The notes beneath the pieces are model-generated. The model was not told where the DNA came from and made no database searches. It worked only from the letters and a program-made list of their open reading frames with translations. Position numbers and translations under genes: made by a program. Of a stretch of DNA of 14,811 bases, positions 5,875 to 12,667 are shown one piece after another. Source of the DNA: an uncultured Bacteroidales bacterium (GTDB taxonomy: Bacteria; Bacteroidota; Bacteroidia; Bacteroidales; UBA932); assembly GCA_945874815.1 (NCBI GenBank), contig CAMCIE010000008.1, forward strand, positions 1-14,811, read 5' to 3'. How positions within the stretch are numbered: the first letter of the stretch is position 1; the number at the start of each line of letters is the position of its first letter.

Positions 5875-6840
5875 TTAGATCTCTCCACGCGCTTCGCTTG
5901 GTCGAGATGACATTGGGGTTTTTGGCTCGGCTGGTCGAGATGACATTGTGGTGTTTTGCTCGCTTGGTCGAGATGACATTGGGGTGTTTTGCTCGGTTGG
6001 TCGGGAGGTGTGCCATGCGGCGAGGGCGTGGATGGGGGAGGACAGGAATTTGACAAAATTAAGTCCGTATTCCCTTCCCAAGGCAGTGAGTTCATCCTGC
6101 AGCGCATATCCGAGCGAGCCGACAACGCCTGCTTCCGTGCAGCCATATCGCGAAAGGGCTCTTTCGATGAAATTTCTCAGATTGCGCTCAATTAGTCCGG
6201 CCACATATTCATGGCTTTTGTGGCTGACTATGAATTTGGCAAAAGAGGCAAGATATCTGGAAGGCGCATCGCCTTTGTATATGTTTGCAACTGCCTCAGG
6301 ATAAGTCACATGGAATTCTTTATCGAATTCCGCTGCAAGCTCTGCCGGCACAAGTTCCTTGAAATAGTCCGAAAGGAATTCTCTTCCGAGGGCTGCTCCG
6401 CTTCCTTCGTCTCCGAGGATGAAGCCTCCGGGGCGTATGTTCCTGATGATTTTTCCATTTTCATAAAGACAGCTGTTGCTTCCGGTACCCATGATGGCTG
6501 CCACTCCTCTTCCATTTCCAAAAAGAGCTGTCGCCGCTCCGGTCATGTCTGAGTGGAATTCCATGAGGCTGGCAGACGGGAATGCCAGGCATAATTCATC
6601 TCTTATGACGGAGGATGCCTCCGAGGAGACTATGCCGGCGCCGTAGAAATATATGGCTTCAACTTCGTTGACCACGTCGGAAGCTGCCTTGGAGGCGGCT
6701 GAAAGGACGATTTCATGTATTTTATCCCTTCCCATGGTAGCGGCATTGATGCCTTCGGTCTGCACCATGACCATGTCACCGGGCTCGTGACAGAAATACC
6801 AATGAGTCTTGGTAGCTCCGCTGTCTGCAATCAATATCAT
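5875..6840 (-). CDS. BadF/BadG/BcrA/BcrD-type ATPase, N-acetylglucosamine kinase-like, with repeat-derived tail
   Basis: A 321-residue member of the ASKHA sugar kinase fold. Visible motifs are MILIADSGATKTHW (residues 1-14, phosphate-1 loop with the catalytic-region Asp), GTGSNSCLY (phosphate-2 region) and GGFILGDEGSGAALGREFL (sugar/adenosine region), typical of the N-acetylglucosamine kinase branch. The likely reaction is ATP-dependent 6-phosphorylation of GlcNAc or a similar aminosugar in the cytoplasm; the exact sugar is inferred. Family members usually stop soon after SPIHALAAWH, here residue 277. The remaining 44 residues are exactly four 11-residue repeats from the 33-bp array, low-complexity and rich in Ser, Pro, Thr and Arg, so the tail is probably a repeat captured into the reading frame. 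recR follows after 13 bases. The LacI gene is divergent, which may mean shared control. Confidence 0.85.
   Translation of the reverse strand: MILIADSGATKTHWYFCHEPGDMVMVQTEGINAATMGRDKIHEIVLSAASKAASDVVNEVEAIYFYGAGIVSSEASSVIRDELCLAFPSASLMEFHSDMTGAATALFGNGRGVAAIMGTGSNSCLYENGKIIRNIRPGGFILGDEGSGAALGREFLSDYFKELVPAELAAEFDKEFHVTYPEAVANIYKGDAPSRYLASFAKFIVSHKSHEYVAGLIERNLRNFIERALSRYGCTEAGVVGSLGYALQDELTALGREYGLNFVKFLSSPIHALAAWHTSRPTEQNTPMSSRPSEQNTTMSSRPAEPKTPMSSRPSEARGEI
5878..6009 (-). repeat. Four tandem 33-bp repeats forming the kinase C-terminus
   Basis: The core TGGTCGAGATGACATT recurs at 5899, 5932 and 5965, with a diverged copy starting at 5998, giving an exact 33-base period. On the coding strand each unit is 11 codons of the form SSRPSEQNTTM, and the four units occupy exactly the last 44 codons of the sugar kinase. 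All three minus-strand frames are open across the array: CHLDQASKTPQ-type and VISTKRAKHHN-type 11-residue periods appear in the other two. The last unit (5879-5908) can fold into an imperfect hairpin: ATCTC pairs with GAGAT, and CCAnGCG with CGCnTGG. It resembles dispersed GTCATCTCGACC...GAGAGATC repeats known from several phyla. There are no spacers, so it is not CRISPR. Confidence 0.8.
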
Positions 6841-6883
6841 ACTGATGTTCTGAAAGTTGGATGATTCTAAATGATATTAATTA

Positions 6884-6915
6884 CAAAATTAGATAAAAAG
6901 GGAGGATTGCACAAC
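6884..6915 (-). promoter_or_regulatory. Putative promoter for the sugar kinase (and recR)
   Basis: On the minus strand, TAATTTTG (6891-6884) matches TAnnTTTG, and GTTG (6915-6912) lies 20 bases upstream as a near -33 TTTG. The -7 box is about 43 bases before the kinase ATG. Confidence 0.45.
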
Positions 6916-6926
6916 CCGGCAAGTCA

Positions 6927-6954
6927 TTTGTCCGGCAAACTTTTATTATCTTTG
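6927..6954 (+). promoter_or_regulatory. Putative promoter for the LacI family gene
   Basis: TTTG (6927-6930) and TATCTTTG (6947-6954) are separated by 16 bases, a little shorter than the usual spacing. The -7 box ends 23 bases before the ATG at 6978, so the leader would be very short. A 7-base direct repeat CCGGCAA (6916-6922 and 6932-6938) surrounds the -33 element and might be a regulator site. Confidence 0.45.
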
Positions 6955-6977
6955 TGGACTCTACACTACAGGGTGTC

Positions 6978-8030
6978 ATGGAAGAAAAACAGCAAGTTAC
7001 GATTTTTGATGTGGCGGCGCTCGCTGGCGTCTCCAGAGGTACTGTGGACCGTGTAATCCACAACAGGGGAGAGGTGTCGAAAAAAACTGCCGAAAAAGTC
7101 ATGAAAGCCGTAAGGGAACTCAAGTTTGAGCCTAATCCGTATGCGGCAGTACTGGCTTCGAAAAAGTCCCGCCTGATCGTTTGCCTGCTTCCGGAAGCTG
7201 AGAAGGGGGAATATTGGGATATGATCCGTAAAGGTTGCCTCGAAGGTGCCGAAGCCATGTCACATCTGAATATTGCCATAAAGATAATCACATACAACCA
7301 GTATGATTCGGCATCGTTTGATGCCGCATGCAAGGAATTGCTGGACTGTTCGCCTTCCGGTGTCGTGCTTCCTCCTTTGTTCAAGACTGCTACCCAAATC
7401 CTTGCTTCCGAGCTGCACTCAAGAGGCATCCCTTATGTGTATGTTGATACTAAACTTGATGAGCCTCAATATTGTGCATATTTCGGAATGCCAATGTACC
7501 AGAGCGGTTACCTTTGTGCCGCATTGCTCACCGAAAGGCTGCCGGCAGATCAGGTAAAAGATATTGTGGTGGTGCGGATAATCAGGGATAAATCCCGTAA
7601 GTCAGATCCTACCGTCACGAGAAGGGAGGGATTCAACGATTATATAAAGTCCAATTTTCCGGATTGCCATATAAACAATATTTTCATCGACCCATCGGAG
7701 CCTCAGACCATCGGGAAGGCTCTCGAAGGGCTCACGGGCGAGAATAAACTGGTGGTGATGTTCAATTCCCGCATTCATCTGATTGCGGATTATCTCAGGG
7801 AACATCCATGCAGCGACCGGAGGGTCATTGGCTTTGACAATCTGGATAAAAATATCCATGCGCTCAACCGCGGGCAGGTCACCCTCCTGATAGCCCATCG
7901 GACAAGTCTCCAATCCAAGATGGCGGTGACCACCCTGGCCGAATATATCATAATGCATAAAAAACCAGTCAACCGCGACAATTACGCCCACATGGACATA
8001 TTGTCACGGTTGAACATCGACAATTATTAA
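6978..8030 (+). CDS. LacI family transcriptional regulator, candidate hexuronate regulator
   Basis: A 350-residue LacI/GalR-type repressor. The N-terminal helix-turn-helix is VTIFDVAALAGVSRGTVDRVIHNRG (about residues 7-31), followed by a hinge-helix region near NPYAAVLASKK. The rest is a periplasmic-binding-protein-like effector domain (LIVCLLPEAEKGEYWDMI, YVYVDTKLDE, RVIGFDNLDKN). The recognition helix has GTVDRV where classical LacI proteins have GTVSRV; GTVDRV is common in a Bacteroidota subgroup with sugar-binding domains. The frame can be extended to a GTG at 6954, but that codon is the last base of the -7 box plus the next two bases, so the ATG at 6978 is the start. The gene is convergent with uxaA and divergent from the sugar kinase. 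Control of the uxa genes by a galacturonate or glucuronate derivative is an inference from position. Confidence 0.9.
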   Translation: MEEKQQVTIFDVAALAGVSRGTVDRVIHNRGEVSKKTAEKVMKAVRELKFEPNPYAAVLASKKSRLIVCLLPEAEKGEYWDMIRKGCLEGAEAMSHLNIAIKIITYNQYDSASFDAACKELLDCSPSGVVLPPLFKTATQILASELHSRGIPYVYVDTKLDEPQYCAYFGMPMYQSGYLCAALLTERLPADQVKDIVVVRIIRDKSRKSDPTVTRREGFNDYIKSNFPDCHINNIFIDPSEPQTIGKALEGLTGENKLVVMFNSRIHLIADYLREHPCSDRRVIGFDNLDKNIHALNRGQVTLLIAHRTSLQSKMAVTTLAEYIIMHKKPVNRDNYAHMDILSRLNIDNY

Positions 8031-8081
8031 CATTGACCAAGTCCTGAATATATCGTTGGTTCTGAGCTTGGGGAGGGGAGG

Positions 8082-9575
8082 CTATAGGGTGACTCCGGTT
8101 TTGAATATGGCTATTTCCCTGATGCCATGTTCTTCGCTTCTGACCGGTTTGCCATTGACCACATCCAGCACAGCTTCGATGAACGCTTCGGCAGTCTTTT
8201 GCATCGGCTCATCCTCGGCTATCACGCCGGCGTTGAAGTCAATCCATCCTTTCTTGCGGGCAGCAAGAGTGGAGTTGGTGGATATCTTCATGGTCGGAAC
8301 GAAACTTCCGAACGGAGTGCCTCGTCCTGTGGTGAAAAGAACTATCTGACATCCTGATGCAGCCAGTGCAGTTGAAGCTACAAGGTCATTTCCAGGAGAG
8401 CTTAACAGGTTGAGTCCCTTGGTTTTAAGTCTTTCGCCATATTTGAGGACATCACGCACGATGCTTGAACCGCATTTCTGGGTACATCCCAGTGATTTCT
8501 CTTCAAGGGTGGAGATTCCGCCTGCTTTGTTGCCCGGTGAAGGGTTTTCATAGACCGGCTGGTTGTTCTTCATGAAATATTCCTTGAAATCGTTGATCAG
8601 GCTGACTGTCTTTGCGAATGTCTCCTCATCCTGGCAACGGTTCATCAGAATTGTCTCCGCACCGAACATTTCAGGCACTTCGGTCAGTACTGTAGTACCT
8701 CCCTGGGCAACGATCCAGTCGGAGAATACTCCAAGGAGAGGGTTGGCGGTGATGCCTGACAATCCGTCCGATCCTCCGCATTTCAGTCCGACTTTCAGCT
8801 CTGCAACCGGTACGTCCGTCCTGACGTCCTTGCTGCAAATGTCGAAGATTTCGCGTGCCTGCCTGAGTCCTTCCTCCACTTCGTCGCCTTCAATCTTCTG
8901 GCACTCGATGGCGCGTACCCTGAGCGGGTCGCAGTCTTCGATCAGGTTGCGGAAAGTCGAAAGCTGGTTGTTCTCACATCCGAGGGAAACGAAGAGCACG
9001 CCTCCGGCGTTCGGGTGGTGAGCCATGTCGGCGAGGACTTTGCGGGTGTTTTCATGGTCGTCGCCAAGCTGCGAACATCCGTAGTTGTGAGGGAAAGCGA
9101 CGATGGCATCAACACTTCCCATATCAGAGGATTTTTCCTGCATCAGGCGGGCGGCAATGGCCTGGGCCGCTCCGTTGACGCATCCTACGGTCGGGATAAT
9201 CCAAATCTGGTTCCTGATGCCAACTTCACCGCTATTTCTTCTGAATCCTTTGAATGTCAATGGCTTGTCTGCCGGAGCTATTTCTTTCAGTCCGGGATTG
9301 TAACTGTATTCGAGAAGGCCTGACAGGTTGGTCTTGATGCAGCTGTGGTCAACGAGGCTTCCTTTAGGGGCATCTGCAGTGAGATGCCCTATCGGAAATC
9401 CGTATTTGATTATATTGTCTCCTTCGTGGAGGTCTTCAAGGGCAATTTTGTGTCCTGAAGGGATATCCTGGGCGAGGATGAGGTCTGCACATTCATGCAG
9501 GCATTCTCCTTTGCTCAAGTCGGTCAGGGCTACTGCCACGTTGTCTGCCGGATTGATTCTGATGTATCTTGCCAT
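8082..9575 (-). CDS. uxaA: Altronate dehydratase UxaA
   Basis: A 497-residue enzyme (E. coli UxaA is about 495) converting D-altronate to 2-keto-3-deoxygluconate in the cytoplasm. An N-terminal SAF domain (about residues 1-90, MARYIRINPADNVAVALTD) is joined to the long UxaA/GarD catalytic region. Recognisable family blocks are GFRRNSGEVGIRNQIW, VAFPHNYGCSQLGDDHENT, VSLGCENNQLSTFRNL, GLKCGGSDGLSGITANPLLG, CTQKCGSSIV and FTTGRGTPFGSFVPTMKIST; the conserved Cys residues fit an iron-dependent dehydratase. The close relative galactarate dehydratase is the alternative, but the uxaC and uxaB neighbours favour altronate. The gene lies 12 bases after the uxaC stop, with GCAGGAC before the ATG, so uxaC-uxaA is very probably one operon. 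Confidence 0.94.
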   Translation of the reverse strand: MARYIRINPADNVAVALTDLSKGECLHECADLILAQDIPSGHKIALEDLHEGDNIIKYGFPIGHLTADAPKGSLVDHSCIKTNLSGLLEYSYNPGLKEIAPADKPLTFKGFRRNSGEVGIRNQIWIIPTVGCVNGAAQAIAARLMQEKSSDMGSVDAIVAFPHNYGCSQLGDDHENTRKVLADMAHHPNAGGVLFVSLGCENNQLSTFRNLIEDCDPLRVRAIECQKIEGDEVEEGLRQAREIFDICSKDVRTDVPVAELKVGLKCGGSDGLSGITANPLLGVFSDWIVAQGGTTVLTEVPEMFGAETILMNRCQDEETFAKTVSLINDFKEYFMKNNQPVYENPSPGNKAGGISTLEEKSLGCTQKCGSSIVRDVLKYGERLKTKGLNLLSSPGNDLVASTALAASGCQIVLFTTGRGTPFGSFVPTMKISTNSTLAARKKGWIDFNAGVIAEDEPMQKTAEAFIEAVLDVVNGKPVRSEEHGIREIAIFKTGVTL

Positions 9576-9587
9576 GTCCTGCAGATC

Positions 9588-10988
9588 TTAGAAGTTGAAG
9601 TAATTCTTTGCGTTGTTATATGAGATGTCCTCCACAACCTTGGTGATGAATTCCATTTCGCTTGCAGGGAGCTTGCCTTTCTCGATGTCTTCTCCCAGAA
9701 CAGAGCAGAGGATGCGGCGGAAGTACTCGTGGCGTGGGTAGCTGATGAAACTTCTTGAGTCTGTGAGCATTCCGACAAAGCGTGTGAACAGTCCCAGAGC
9801 AGAGAGGGCGTTCATCTGCTTGCGCATTCCGTCTTCCTGATCGAGGAACCACCAGCCTGAACCGAACTGCATCTTGCCAGGCACAGTGCCGTCGTTGAAG
9901 GTGTAGGCCATGGTCATCAGCACCTCGTTGTCCTTAGGGTTGAGGCAGTATAGGATGGTCTTGGCGAGTTTGCCTTCGAGGGTGAGCCTGTCAAAGAATC
10001 TGTGGCCGGCAGCTGCGCATTGTACGTCATGGATTGCATCGTATCCGGTGTCCGGGCCGAGCTGACAGAACATTTTCGTATTGTTGTTGCGGATAGCTCC
10101 GATGTGGAACTGCTGTGCCCAGCCTGCCTCTGCATCCATCACTGCGAAATCATGCAGACATGCGCTGCGGAATTTGTCGAGTTCTTCTGCATCGGCCTGT
10201 TTGCCTGAAAGGACTTTTGCAAAGATGGCCTCGATCTCGCTGTCGGTGTAGTCAGATGCATAGAAGGTCTCAAGTCCGTGGTCTGAAAGACGGCATCCCA
10301 TTGATTCGAAGAAATCGTGGCGTTTTGCAAGAGCTTCGATGAGGTCTGAATATGTGCGAATCTCCATGTCTGCTGCTTCAGAGAGCTTCTGGATGTATTC
10401 CTTGTATGCCTCGGGGTTCTCAATTGCCATGGCTTTGTCAGGTCTCCATGCAGGTATCACCTTCACTCCGAACGGTTTGTCGAGAATCTGCTTGTGCCAG
10501 CGAAGGTCGTCGGCAGGGTCGTCAGTGGTGCAGACTGTCACAACATTGAATTTCTTGATGAGCGCCTGGCCGCGGAATTCTTCTGTTGCAAGCTTGGCGT
10601 TGCACTCTTCGAAGATATCCCTTGCTGTAGCAGGGCTGAGGAGTTTGTCGATGTCAAACACCCTTTTGAGCTCGAGGTGGGTCCAGTGGTAGAGCTGATT
10701 CCTCATTGTATAAGGAACGGTTTCTGCCCATTTGCTGAATTTTTCCCATGAACTTCTGCCGCCTGTGATATATTCTTCAGGCACTCCGTTTCCTCTCATT
10801 GCGCGCCATTTGTAGTGGTCGCCGCCGAGCCAGAGTTCCGTGATGTCGCTGAACTGATGGTTCTGGGCGATCATCTGTGGGATGAGGTGGCAATGGTAGT
10901 CGATGATAGGCATTTTCTCAGCTCCTTCGTGGTAGAGCTGTTTCGCTGCGTCGTTTGACAGCATGAAATCTTCGTTGATGAAAGACAT
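9588..10988 (-). CDS. uxaC: Uronate isomerase (glucuronate isomerase) UxaC
   Basis: A 466-residue amidohydrolase-superfamily isomerase (E. coli about 470) that converts D-galacturonate to D-tagaturonate and D-glucuronate to D-fructuronate. The N-terminal metal site is visible as IIDYHCHLIPQMIA, followed by the family blocks LWLGGDHYKWRAMRGNGV and WTHLELKRVFDI, then VTVCTTDDPADDLRWH and VIPAWRPDKAM in the middle, and FVGMLTDSRSFISYPRHEYFRRILC near the end. It appears complete and normal. It is the first gene of the uxaC-uxaA unit on this strand and is divergent from uxaB over a 186-base region that holds both promoters and a candidate operator. There is no obvious Shine-Dalgarno before the ATG. 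Confidence 0.96.
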   Translation of the reverse strand: MSFINEDFMLSNDAAKQLYHEGAEKMPIIDYHCHLIPQMIAQNHQFSDITELWLGGDHYKWRAMRGNGVPEEYITGGRSSWEKFSKWAETVPYTMRNQLYHWTHLELKRVFDIDKLLSPATARDIFEECNAKLATEEFRGQALIKKFNVVTVCTTDDPADDLRWHKQILDKPFGVKVIPAWRPDKAMAIENPEAYKEYIQKLSEAADMEIRTYSDLIEALAKRHDFFESMGCRLSDHGLETFYASDYTDSEIEAIFAKVLSGKQADAEELDKFRSACLHDFAVMDAEAGWAQQFHIGAIRNNNTKMFCQLGPDTGYDAIHDVQCAAAGHRFFDRLTLEGKLAKTILYCLNPKDNEVLMTMAYTFNDGTVPGKMQFGSGWWFLDQEDGMRKQMNALSALGLFTRFVGMLTDSRSFISYPRHEYFRRILCSVLGEDIEKGKLPASEMEFITKVVEDISYNNAKNYFNF

Positions 10989-11053
10989 ATTATTATAGTG
11001 TTAGTTATTAGCTTTTTATGTCCCGCCAAAAGCCTTGCGGATTTTTTCCGATG

Positions 11054-11061
11054 CAAAAATA
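11054..11061 (-). promoter_or_regulatory. Putative -7 box (TATTTTTG) for uxaC-uxaA
   Basis: The minus strand reads TATTTTTG, a full TAnnTTTG match, about 66 bases before the uxaC ATG. With 20-base spacing the -33 region would fall at about 11082-11085, inside the candidate operator; no clear TTTG is present there, which would fit a promoter that depends on a regulator or is simply weak. Confidence 0.4.
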
Positions 11062-11076
11062 TGAAAACTTTTTCAA

Positions 11077-11098
11077 TTTCCGTGCACGAGCACGAAAA
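11077..11098. promoter_or_regulatory. Candidate operator between uxaC and uxaB
   Basis: An imperfect palindrome: TTTCCGTGC (11077-11085), a 4-base centre ACGA, then GCACGAAAA (11090-11098); eight of nine positions pair. It also contains the direct repeat GCACGA-GCACGA (11084-11095). Its size and symmetry suit a dimeric regulator such as a LacI family protein. It overlaps the expected -33 regions of both divergent promoters, so one bound dimer could control both transcripts. Binding by the LacI protein at 6978-8030 is an inference. Confidence 0.4.
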
Positions 11099-11106
11099 AT
11101 TTTTTA

Positions 11107-11114
11107 TAAATTTG
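11107..11114 (+). promoter_or_regulatory. Putative -7 box (TAAATTTG) for uxaB
   Basis: TAAATTTG matches TAnnTTTG and lies 60 bases before the uxaB ATG. The expected -33 position (about 11083-11086) falls in the palindrome and lacks a clear TTTG. Confidence 0.4.
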
Positions 11115-11174
11115 CCGCGGATTTGGAGATAGCCCGTGACAGACAATAATAATAACCAATAAAAATATAAGGAA

Positions 11175-12617
11175 ATGGAAAGATTAAATCGCACCAATGC
11201 CCCTGCGGCAAAGACTTACACTGAAAAAATCATTCAGTTCGGTGAAGGCAACTTCCTCCGCGCTTTCGTGGATTGGATCATTTGGAAAACCAACCAGAAG
11301 ACCGATTTCAATGCGTCGGTTGTTGTCGTTCAGCCTATCGACAGGGGAATGGTGGACATGCTCAATGAGCAGGATTGCTTGTATCATCTCAATCTTCAGG
11401 GACTTGACAATGGTCAGCCTGTTGATTCAGTCGAGATGGTAGATGTTATTTCAAGAGGTCTGAATCCATACCGTGATTTTGACAAGTATCTCGCTCTTGC
11501 AGAGCAGGAGGAAATCAGATTCGTAATCTCCAACACCACTGAGGCTGGTATCGCCTTCGATCCTTCATGCAAGCTTGAGGATGCTCCTGCATCTTCTTAT
11601 CCAGGCAAGCTCACTCAGCTTCTTTATCATCGTTTCAAACATTTCAACGGTGATCCTGCCAAAGGTCTGATTATTTTCCCTTGTGAGCTTATCTTCTTGA
11701 ATGGTAAGGAATTGAAACGTTGTATCAGGGAGTATATCAAGCTTTGGAACCTTGGTGAGGAATTCAGCAACTGGTTTGAGAATGCCTGCGGTGTTTATTG
11801 TACATTGGTGGACCGCATCGTTCCGGGTTATCCTCGTGACAATGCAGCCGAGCTTTGCGAGCGCGTCGGTTATCAGGACAATATGCTAGTGAAGGCTGAG
11901 ATTTTCCATCTCTGGGTAATCGAGGCTCCTGAAGAGGTTGCCAAAGAATTCCCAGCTGACAAGGCCGGACTTCATGTTCTCTTCGTGCCTTCCGAGGCTC
12001 CGTACCACGAGCGTAAGGTTACTTTGCTGAACGGTCCTCACACCGTGCTTTCTCCGGTGGGATACCTCAGCGGCCTGAATACCGTGAAGGAGTGCTGCGA
12101 GGATGAACTTATCGGCAAGTTCGTACACAAGGTGATGTTTGAGGAGCTCATGCACACTCTGAACCTTCCTATGGAGGAGCTTCAGAAGTTCGCAGCCGAT
12201 GTAATGGAGCGTTTCCGCAATCCGTTCGTGAAACATTTCGTGACCAGCATCATGCTCAATTCATTCCCTAAATTCAAGACCCGTGACCTTCCTGGCCTGA
12301 AGACTTACCTTGAGCGCAAGGGCGAGCTTCCTAAAGGTCTTGTCCTTGGCCTTGCCGGCATTACCACATATTATAAAGGTGGAAAGAGGGGAGAGGATGA
12401 GATTGTTCCGAACGATGACCAGGCAATCATGGATCTTTTGAAGGAGCTTTGGGCTACCGGAGACGTAAGGAAGGTGGCTGAGGGCGTTCTTGCCGCTTCC
12501 GACCTGATTTGGGGTGAGGACCTGAATGCCATCCCTGGCTTGACTGACATGCTCGAGCAGGATCTCCGCACCATTCAGGAATCCGGAATGAGGGCTGCTG
12601 TCGAGGCTATCCTTTAG
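11175..12617 (+). CDS. uxaB: Tagaturonate reductase (altronate oxidoreductase) UxaB
   Basis: A 480-residue polyol-type long-chain dehydrogenase (E. coli UxaB about 483) that reduces D-tagaturonate to D-altronate with NADH. The N-terminal Rossmann part starts IIQFGEGNFLRAFVDWI (about residues 19-35), the nucleotide-binding block of the mannitol dehydrogenase family. Further blocks are LIIFPCELIFLNGKELKR, VYCTLVDRIVPGYPRD and, in the C-terminal domain, NPFVKHFVTSIMLNSFPKFK, which holds the conserved Asn and Lys of the active-site helix. Fructuronate reductase UxuB is the related alternative; the pairing with uxaA and uxaC favours UxaB. AAGGA just before the ATG may serve as a weak ribosome binding site. 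The gene ends 50 bases before the convergent FKBP gene, with a hairpin between them. Confidence 0.94.
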   Translation: MERLNRTNAPAAKTYTEKIIQFGEGNFLRAFVDWIIWKTNQKTDFNASVVVVQPIDRGMVDMLNEQDCLYHLNLQGLDNGQPVDSVEMVDVISRGLNPYRDFDKYLALAEQEEIRFVISNTTEAGIAFDPSCKLEDAPASSYPGKLTQLLYHRFKHFNGDPAKGLIIFPCELIFLNGKELKRCIREYIKLWNLGEEFSNWFENACGVYCTLVDRIVPGYPRDNAAELCERVGYQDNMLVKAEIFHLWVIEAPEEVAKEFPADKAGLHVLFVPSEAPYHERKVTLLNGPHTVLSPVGYLSGLNTVKECCEDELIGKFVHKVMFEELMHTLNLPMEELQKFAADVMERFRNPFVKHFVTSIMLNSFPKFKTRDLPGLKTYLERKGELPKGLVLGLAGITTYYKGGKRGEDEIVPNDDQAIMDLLKELWATGDVRKVAEGVLAASDLIWGEDLNAIPGLTDMLEQDLRTIQESGMRAAVEAIL

Positions 12618-12631
12618 TCAGATTCAAATAC

Positions 12632-12662
12632 AAAAAGAGAGGCTGGCAATTTGCCAGCCTCT
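12632..12662 (-). terminator. Terminator for the FKBP gene, possibly bidirectional
   Basis: A perfect 10-bp stem AGAGGCTGGC/GCCAGCCTCT (12638-12647 and 12653-12662) has a 5-base loop. On the minus strand it is followed by CTTTTTG, a U-run in the transcript, six bases after the FKBP stop codon. On the plus strand it follows uxaB but has no strong T-run, so it may stop uxaB transcripts less efficiently. Confidence 0.85.
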
Positions 12663-12667
12663 GCTAT

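Noticed and set aside
5878..6009. CRISPR-like array
   Set aside because: The units are directly adjacent with no spacers, are coding, and no cas genes are nearby.
5862..6146. An upstream extension of recR by 95 codons to an ATG at 6146
   Set aside because: The extra residues are the kinase gene read in another frame plus the 33-bp repeat, which lacks stops in any minus frame. RecR's conserved start and normal length fit the ATG at 5861.
6954..6977. GTG start for the LacI gene eight codons upstream
   Set aside because: The G of that GTG is the last base of the TATCTTTG box, so it is promoter, and the family start matches the ATG at 6978.
8031..8081. Terminator between the convergent LacI and uxaA genes
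   Set aside because: I looked for a stem with a T-run in this short gap on both strands and saw none convincing.
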